A DNA stretch of 64,000 bases. Origin: Alphaproteobacteria bacterium (GTDB lineage: Bacteria; Pseudomonadota; Alphaproteobacteria; Rhodospirillales; Magnetovibrionaceae). The notes beneath the pieces are model-generated. The model searched no databases, was not told the DNA's origin, and worked only from the letters and a program-made list of their open reading frames with translations. A program made the position numbers and the translations under genes. The number at the start of each line of letters is the position of its first letter. The stretch's first letter is position 1. This document shows positions 59,521 through 64,000 of this stretch, piece after piece. The DNA lies in the NCBI GenBank assembly GCA_015231605.1, contig JADGBG010000005.1:1-64000 (forward strand). Reading direction: 5' to 3'.

Positions 59521-60003
59521 ATGTCCGTAAAATGGGATGCCCGGTTTCTCCGCCTGGCCCGCGAAATCGCGTCGTGGTCCAAGGACCGATCGACCAAGGT
59601 CGGCGCGGTGATCGTGGCCGAGGACAAGACGCCGAGCTCGTACGGCTACAACGGCTTTCCCCGCGACATCGACGACGACGTGCTGGAACGCCACGAACGC
59701 CCCAACAAGTACGACTGGACCGAACACGCGGAACGCAACGCCATCTACAACGCCACCCGCACCGGTCAGACGTTGTTGAAGAACACCATCTACGTCACCC
59801 ACGTGCCATGCCCGGATTGCGCGCGCGCCATCCTGCAGGTCGGCATCAAGCGCGTGGTGGTCGATCAGGCGTCCCGCCAGGACGCGGATTTCCAGCAACG
59901 CTGGGACGATAAGGGCCAGTTTTCGGAACGCATGTTCCACGAGGCCGGCGTCGCCATGGAATACGCCGAGGCGCTGGGCGAGGACGACCTGCGCAAGGAT
60001 TGA
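59521..60003 (+). CDS. dCMP deaminase-like cytidine deaminase family protein
   Basis: A 160-residue zinc deaminase. WTEHAERNAIYNATRTG contains His and catalytic Glu, and VTHVPCPDCARAILQVGIKR contains the PCxxC zinc Cys pair. VGAVIVAEDKTPSSYGYNGF fits the substrate-binding loop. It converts dCMP to dUMP. ATG 59521 has AAGGAA 8 nt upstream; the longer frame from 59500 is less likely. Located between hemerythrin and OlsB/PlsC genes; isolated. Confidence 0.9.
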   Translation: MSVKWDARFLRLAREIASWSKDRSTKVGAVIVAEDKTPSSYGYNGFPRDIDDDVLERHERPNKYDWTEHAERNAIYNATRTGQTLLKNTIYVTHVPCPDCARAILQVGIKRVVVDQASRQDADFQQRWDDKGQFSERMFHEAGVAMEYAEALGEDDLRKD

Positions 60004-60138
60004 GTCCGCAATCCACATCGCATCGTGTGTTGCATTTCCCCCCGCCGTTATATTTGTATTTTCCGATGGATGGCCCGCACCCCGCCCATCCCAATAAAGC
60101 GTCACGTGGGCGTGCCTTACGCCAACTTCATCACCGGC

Positions 60139-60213
60139 AGCGGCGACGGCCTGGACGTGGAGCCGATGGACATCAACCTGCCCGGCATGAACGGGTTCCA
60201 AGCCCTTCAATGA
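60139..60213 (+). pseudogene. Response-regulator receiver remnant
   Basis: The plus strand encodes GDGLDVEPMDINLPGMNGFQ-ALQ followed by TGA. The DINLPGMNG stretch is the conserved phospho-Asp region of CheY-like receiver domains. There is no start, no N-terminal DD motif and no C-terminal half in the same frame. It seems to be a decayed piece in the 260-bp gap between the dCMP deaminase and PlsC genes. Confidence 0.4.
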
Positions 60214-60262
60214 TCCGGAACTGCCGGATACGGTGAACGGGAAGCTGCGCGGCTCGGCCCGA

Positions 60263-61048
60263 TCACTCCGCCGCCAGGGTGGCCGAACGGGGCTCGACCG
60301 CCAGGCTGCCCCCCAGTTGGGCATGAAGGGCGTCACGGACCACCACTTCGCAGTACCGGGTCATGTCCTTGCGGTCCCGGAAATCGGCCCGGTAAACCGG
60401 AGGATGGAACACCACGTCGACCTCGCCGCCCTGTCCGCCCAGCACCCGCCAAAGGTGGTCTGGCATGGTCATGTCGCCCCACCACGCCAGGGCCTCGCGC
60501 GAACGGGAATAGATCACGCTGACGGGTTGGACCGGCAAGCGACCGTCGGCCCGGTCCATCACCGCGAAGAGCGTGCTTTTGAAGGCCGCGACGTCGGAGC
60601 CGTCAGTGGACGTGCCTTCGGGAAAGACGATTACCCCCTGCCCTTTTGAGAGACGCTCGCCCAGCATCGTCAGGTGATCGGCCGCATGGACCGCGCGCCG
60701 GGCGATGAACACCGTCCCCACCATCCGCGCCAGCAGGCCCAGGACCGGCCACCCCGCCACTTCGGACTTGGCGACGAAGGCGTGCGCGCCCAGCACCGAT
60801 CCCAATGCCGGAATGTCGAGATACGAAACATGGTTCGCCACCGTCAGCGCCGCCCGCAGGGCCGGCGCGCCATGCACCCGCACCCGAAGCCCCGTGCACG
60901 CCAGACAGGTTTTGAAGAACAGAACCTTGATCCCATGGCGGCACGACGGAACCAGCGCCGCCAGAACGAGATAAACCGGCAGCAAACCCGCCGTGACGGC
61001 GGCCAGCAGGACGGTCCTGACCGCGGCCTTGGCGGGGGAATGCGTCAT
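60263..61048 (-). CDS. 1-acyl-glycerol-3-phosphate O-acyltransferase-like (PlsC/OlsA)
   Basis: A 261-residue membrane acyltransferase. VANHVSYLDIPALGSV is the H-x4-D catalytic motif and GVIVFPEGTSTDGSDVAAFK is the FPEGT substrate-binding motif. An N-terminal hydrophobic segment (RTVLLAAVTAGLLPVYLVLA) anchors it. It overlaps the OlsB-like gene by 4 bp (ATGA), which makes it likely to be the OlsA partner, acylating lyso-ornithine lipid. A generic PlsC role is also possible. The long upstream frame is a shadow of the OlsB gene. Confidence 0.85.
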   Translation of the reverse strand: MTHSPAKAAVRTVLLAAVTAGLLPVYLVLAALVPSCRHGIKVLFFKTCLACTGLRVRVHGAPALRAALTVANHVSYLDIPALGSVLGAHAFVAKSEVAGWPVLGLLARMVGTVFIARRAVHAADHLTMLGERLSKGQGVIVFPEGTSTDGSDVAAFKSTLFAVMDRADGRLPVQPVSVIYSRSREALAWWGDMTMPDHLWRVLGGQGGEVDVVFHPPVYRADFRDRKDMTRYCEVVVRDALHAQLGGSLAVEPRSATLAAE

Positions 61049-61851
61049 GCCGCGGCGTCCCGGAATTCGACGGCGGCTTCGCTTCGCACGAAATGATTGG
61101 CATATTTGTCGGCGATCATGCCGGTTTCCAAAACCACGTTCACGTCGACCGTATTGAAGGCGTAGTCGATCACCGCGCCGTCGCCCACCATCGCGCCCAG
61201 ACGCAGATAGCCCTTCAACAAGGGCGGCAACTGGCGCAGCGCCTCTTTGACGTCGATGGCTTCCTTGGGGATGGTGTTCATTTCCACGTGCCGCTCCATC
61301 AGGGCGTGGGTGCGCAGATGGTTGGGCGCCAGGTGGTGGTGGTACAGATACGACAGCGGCAGGCGCATCTGCGACGGGTCGGCTCCGGGAATGGAGGCGC
61401 AGCCCACCAGGTACTTGACGTCGTGGTCCCGGATGTATTCGGCGATGCCGCGCCACAACAGTTGCATCACGCCGCGCCCGCGGTAGTCGCTGTCGACGCA
61501 GGTGCGGCCCAGCTCCAGGACCTGCGGCGCGCGGGCCAGGAACGGCTGCATCTCGTATTCGCTTTCCGAATAGAAGCCGCCGCATTCCTCGGCCACCTCG
61601 CCCGGCAGCAGGCGGGCGCACCCGGCGACGAACGGCTTTCCGGGGGCGGAACGCGCGCGGTCGACGATCACCAGATGATCGCAATAGTCGTCGTAGGCGT
61701 CGAAATCCAATTCGGCCAGCTTGACCCGGCCCTCGGCCCTGGCGCCCATTTCCCGGTAGAACACCTGATAGCGCAGCGCCTGCAGGGCGGTGAGTTCGGT
61801 TTCGCTTTCCGCCAGGCGGATTTCCAGATTGTTCATGTTCAGAGGCAACAC
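61045..61851 (-). CDS. OlsB-like ornithine acyl-ACP N-acyltransferase (GNAT)
   Basis: A 268-residue GNAT-fold protein of the OlsB/hemolysin family. ALQALRYQVFYREMGARAEG, FDAYDDYCDHLVIVDRAR, CVDSDYRGRGVMQLLWRGIA and LVGCASIPGADPSQMRLPLS are family landmarks. It would transfer a 3-hydroxyacyl chain from ACP to ornithine, the first step of ornithine lipid synthesis. The coupled PlsC-like gene downstream supports this. A start at Met6 (61836) is also possible. Divergent from ahcY. Confidence 0.85.
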   Translation of the reverse strand: MLPLNMNNLEIRLAESETELTALQALRYQVFYREMGARAEGRVKLAELDFDAYDDYCDHLVIVDRARSAPGKPFVAGCARLLPGEVAEECGGFYSESEYEMQPFLARAPQVLELGRTCVDSDYRGRGVMQLLWRGIAEYIRDHDVKYLVGCASIPGADPSQMRLPLSYLYHHHLAPNHLRTHALMERHVEMNTIPKEAIDVKEALRQLPPLLKGYLRLGAMVGDGAVIDYAFNTVDVNVVLETGMIADKYANHFVRSEAAVEFRDAAA

Positions 61852-62001
61852 GTCAGCCTCTCCTTCCTGTTCTGAATCAACGGTTTTTCAAACATCGCCA
61901 GAATAGAAAGGGCCCGTGATGACGGGATGACGGGGCGGTGAATCTTCCGTGATGGGCGGATTGCGGTTTTGTGTCGCGGCCCGCCCGCCGCATCCGCGCT
62001 T

Positions 62002-62019
62002 GCCCCGGGGACCCGGGGC
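62002..62019. repeat. Perfect 8-bp hairpin upstream of ahcY
   Basis: GCCCCGGG at 62002-62009 and CCCGGGGC at 62012-62019 form a perfect inverted repeat with only GA between. It lies 47 bp before the ahcY start in the leader region, so it could influence translation or be an operator. It does not resemble the known SAH riboswitch by eye. No T-run follows. Confidence 0.4.
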
Positions 62020-62065
62020 TGGTAATACCCCACCACTGAACTCAACACCGCCGGGAGATTCGCCC

Positions 62066-63472
62066 ATGAGCGACGCCAAAGACTACATCGTTGCCGATAT
62101 CAGCCTCGCCGAATGGGGCCACAAGGATATCGACCTGTCCAATTCCGAAATGCCGGGCCTGATGGCCATCCGCGAGGAATACAAGGACACCCAACCGCTC
62201 AAGGGCGCGCGCATCGCGGGCTCGCTGCACATGACCATCCAGACCGCGGTGCTGATCGAAACGCTCGAAGCGCTGGGCGCGGAAGTGCGCTGGGTGTCGT
62301 GCAACATCTTCTCGACCCAGGACCACGCGGCGGCCGCCATCGCCGACAACGGCACCCCGGTGTTCGCCAAGAAGGGCGAAACGCTGGAGGAATACTGGGA
62401 CTACACCCACAAGCTGTTCACCTGGCACGACGGCGGCGCGCCGAACATGATCCTCGACGACGGCGGCGACGCGACGCTGCTGTTGCACCTGGGCAAGGCG
62501 GCGGAAAAGGACCTGTCGGTCCTCGACAAGCCCGGTTCGGAAGAAGAGGAAATCCTGTTCGCATCCATCAAGGCGCACATCGCCGAGGACCCGTCGTGGT
62601 ACTCGAAGGCCGCCAAGGACATCAAGGGCGTGACCGAGGAAACCACCACCGGCGTGCACCGTCTGTATGAAATGGCCAAGAAGGGCACGCTGCTGTTCCC
62701 GGCCATCAACGTCAACGACAGCGTCACCAAGTCCAAGTTCGACAACAAGTACGGCTGCCGCGAAAGCCTGGTCGACGGGATCCGGCGCGCCACCGACGTG
62801 ATGCTGGCGGGCAAGGTCGCTGTGGTGTGCGGCTACGGCGACGTGGGCAAGGGTTCCGCCGAATCGCTGCGCTCCGCCGGGTGCCGCGTGCTGGTCACCG
62901 AAATCGATCCGATCTGCGCGCTGCAGGCCTGCATGGAAGGCTTCGAGGTGGTCACCACCGAACAGGCGCTGCCCGAAGGCGACATCTACGTCACCACCAC
63001 CGGCAACAAGGACATCATCACGGTCGACCACATGCGCGGCATGAAGGACCGGGCGATCGTCTGCAACATCGGCCACTTCGACAACGAAATCCAGGTGGCC
63101 GGCCTGAAGAACGCCAAGTGGACCAACATCAAGCCGCAGGTGGACGAAATCGAATTCCCCGGCGGCAACCGCATCCTGCTGTTGGCCGAAGGCCGTCTGG
63201 TGAACCTGGGCTGCGCCACCGGCCACCCCAGCTTCGTGATGTCGGCCAGCTTCACCAACCAGGTTCTGGCGCAGATCGAGCTGTTCAAGAACAACGCCGA
63301 CGGCAAGTACAAGAACGACGTCTACGTCCTGCCCAAGCACCTGGACGAAAAGGTCGCGCGCCTGCACCTGGACAAGCTGGGCGCGACGCTGACCAAGCTC
63401 AGCCAGGAACAGGCCGACTACATCGGCGTGCCGGTGAACGGCCCGTTCAAGCCGGACACCTACCGCTACTAA
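62066..63472 (+). CDS. ahcY: Adenosylhomocysteinase
   Basis: A 468-residue S-adenosylhomocysteine hydrolase. [80 protein letters not shown] (NAD-binding) and [15 protein letters not shown] are highly conserved; the C-terminus FKPDTYRY is complete. It hydrolyses SAH to adenosine and homocysteine, needed for all the SAM-dependent methylations (FkbM, radical SAM, CcrM and others here). ATG 62066 begins the family-typical [15 protein letters not shown] is upstream. A strong terminator follows. Confidence 0.97.
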   Translation: MSDAKDYIVADISLAEWGHKDIDLSNSEMPGLMAIREEYKDTQPLKGARIAGSLHMTIQTAVLIETLEALGAEVRWVSCNIFSTQDHAAAAIADNGTPVFAKKGETLEEYWDYTHKLFTWHDGGAPNMILDDGGDATLLLHLGKAAEKDLSVLDKPGSEEEEILFASIKAHIAEDPSWYSKAAKDIKGVTEETTTGVHRLYEMAKKGTLLFPAINVNDSVTKSKFDNKYGCRESLVDGIRRATDVMLAGKVAVVCGYGDVGKGSAESLRSAGCRVLVTEIDPICALQACMEGFEVVTTEQALPEGDIYVTTTGNKDIITVDHMRGMKDRAIVCNIGHFDNEIQVAGLKNAKWTNIKPQVDEIEFPGGNRILLLAEGRLVNLGCATGHPSFVMSASFTNQVLAQIELFKNNADGKYKNDVYVLPKHLDEKVARLHLDKLGATLTKLSQEQADYIGVPVNGPFKPDTYRY

Positions 63473-63493
63473 GCCGGTACGGCCCAAGCCCCG

Positions 63494-63526
63494 AAAAGGC
63501 CCGCGCTCCCCGCGCAGGCCTTTTTT
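63494..63526 (+). terminator. Rho-independent terminator after ahcY
   Basis: AAAAGGCCCGCGC at 63494-63506 pairs with GCGCAGGCCTTTT (63512-63524), with one mismatch and a short loop, and runs into six T residues. It lies 22 bp after the ahcY stop and ends that transcript before the cotransporter gene. Confidence 0.8.
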
Positions 63527-63597
63527 GCGCTTTTGCCGCCGACGTGAAAAGCGTGTATGCTGTTGGGGCTTGAGGGCATGTTCTGGGGTGGCGGGCG

Positions 63598-64000
63598 ATG
63601 TTGAGAAAGATCCTTCTTCCGGTCATTTTCGCGATCCTGACGTACGGGTTCTGGATCAGTCCCAACGTCAAGGAAATCACGGCCGGCGTCGCCATCTTCC
63701 TGTTCGGCATGCTGTTTCTGGAGGAAGGCTTCAAGGCCTTCACCGGCGGCATGCTGGAAAAGCTGCTCAAGAAGACCACCGACAAGCAATGGAAGGCGGT
63801 GCTGTTCGGCGTCGTCACCACCACCGTGATGCAGTCCAGTTCGCTGGTCTCCGTCATCACCATCTCGTTTCTCAGCGCGGGCCTGATCTGGTTGTCCTCG
63901 GGCATCGGCATCATCTTCGCGCCAACATCGGCACCACCACCGGGGCGTGGCTGGTGGCGGGTTTGGGGTTGAAGGTAAACATCGCTTCCTACGCCATGCC
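63598..64000 (+). pseudogene. Na/Pi cotransporter family protein, frameshifted and cut by window end
   Basis: The start of a Na/phosphate cotransporter (PF02690-type) begins at ATG 63598 with LLPVIFAILTYGFWISPNVK and the repeat-type FGMLFLEEGFKAFTGG, FGVVTTTVMQSSSLVSVITI (QSSS motif) and LIWLSSGIGIIF. There the frame shifts: TTC is followed by GCGCC instead of GGCGCC, so one G seems missing at 63919. From 63921 the normal sequence resumes in another frame as ANIGTTTGAWLVAGLGLKVN up to the window end. Without the deletion the reading frame would be intact. It could be a true frameshift or a sequence error; the rest of the gene lies outside. Confidence 0.75.

Noticed and set aside
61900-62065. 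SAH or SAM riboswitch in the ahcY leader
   Set aside because: The hairpin at 62002-62019 does not match the conserved cores of the riboswitches I know; no supporting second structure was seen.

Overview
The window looks like a chromosomal segment of an alphaproteobacterium, probably of the Rhodospirillales/Magnetospirillum-like type. The evidence is a CcrM-type GANTC adenine methyltransferase preceded by a cluster of GANTC sites, an OlsB/OlsA-like acyltransferase pair, ETF-ubiquinone oxidoreductase, an alphaproteobacterial-style family 4 uracil-DNA glycosylase and generally high GC. The genus is inference; no rRNA or tRNA is present.

Layout. (1) 1-1.6 kb: a nest of broken insertion sequences, an IS21-type end inside an IS66 element that is itself inside an IS256-type transposase. 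(2) 1.7-35.2 kb: a large surface-glycan locus, almost all on the minus strand, with visibly lower GC than the rest. It holds two NeuB-type ulosonic acid synthases, three nucleotidyltransferases of the NeuA/SpsF type, a KdsC-like phosphatase, sugar aminotransferases, epimerases, three radical SAM proteins, methyltransferases, glycosyltransferases, a polysaccharide pyruvyl transferase and an ABC exporter. Degenerate IS4- and IS630-type remnants sit inside it at 8.7-9.1 kb. (3) 35.2-40.4 kb: two NAD-dependent sugar epimerases, a NusG/RfaH-like antiterminator, a winged-helix regulator, a glycosyltransferase and an NmrA-like reductase. (4) 40.6-46.5 kb: three SGNH-hydrolase-like membrane-anchored proteins and a carbamoyltransferase/DUF5989/SxtJ cassette. 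(5) 46.5-64 kb: mostly housekeeping genes (ETF-QO, UDG, lytic transglycosylase, MoaB, TrkH, RNase HII, CcrM, hemerythrin, dCMP deaminase, OlsB/PlsC, AhcY), interrupted by an MT-A70/BglII-type restriction-modification pair whose nuclease gene carries a nonsense codon. The window ends in a Na/Pi cotransporter gene with an apparent 1-bp deletion.

How the genes may work together. The most unusual part is 21.9-33.3 kb. It combines (a) an AAC(3)-FkbH fusion directly coupled to a MaoC-ketoreductase-ACP fusion, which looks like a self-contained acyl-ACP module for making and transferring a hydroxyacyl group onto a sugar amine; and (b) a KdnB-like iron alcohol dehydrogenase, a DegT aminotransferase, a NeuB synthase, a DUF4910 protein and an SpsF-like nucleotidyltransferase. 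Part (b) resembles the oxidise-then-transaminate logic known for 8-amino-Kdo. Together they suggest a pathway to an N-acylated, terminally aminated ulosonic acid that I do not recognise as described. This is inference from family membership and gene order. A shared palindrome, GTTCACG-SS-ATGAAC, occurs twice at the winged-helix regulator gene and once upstream of the first neuB, and may tie the locus to that regulator.
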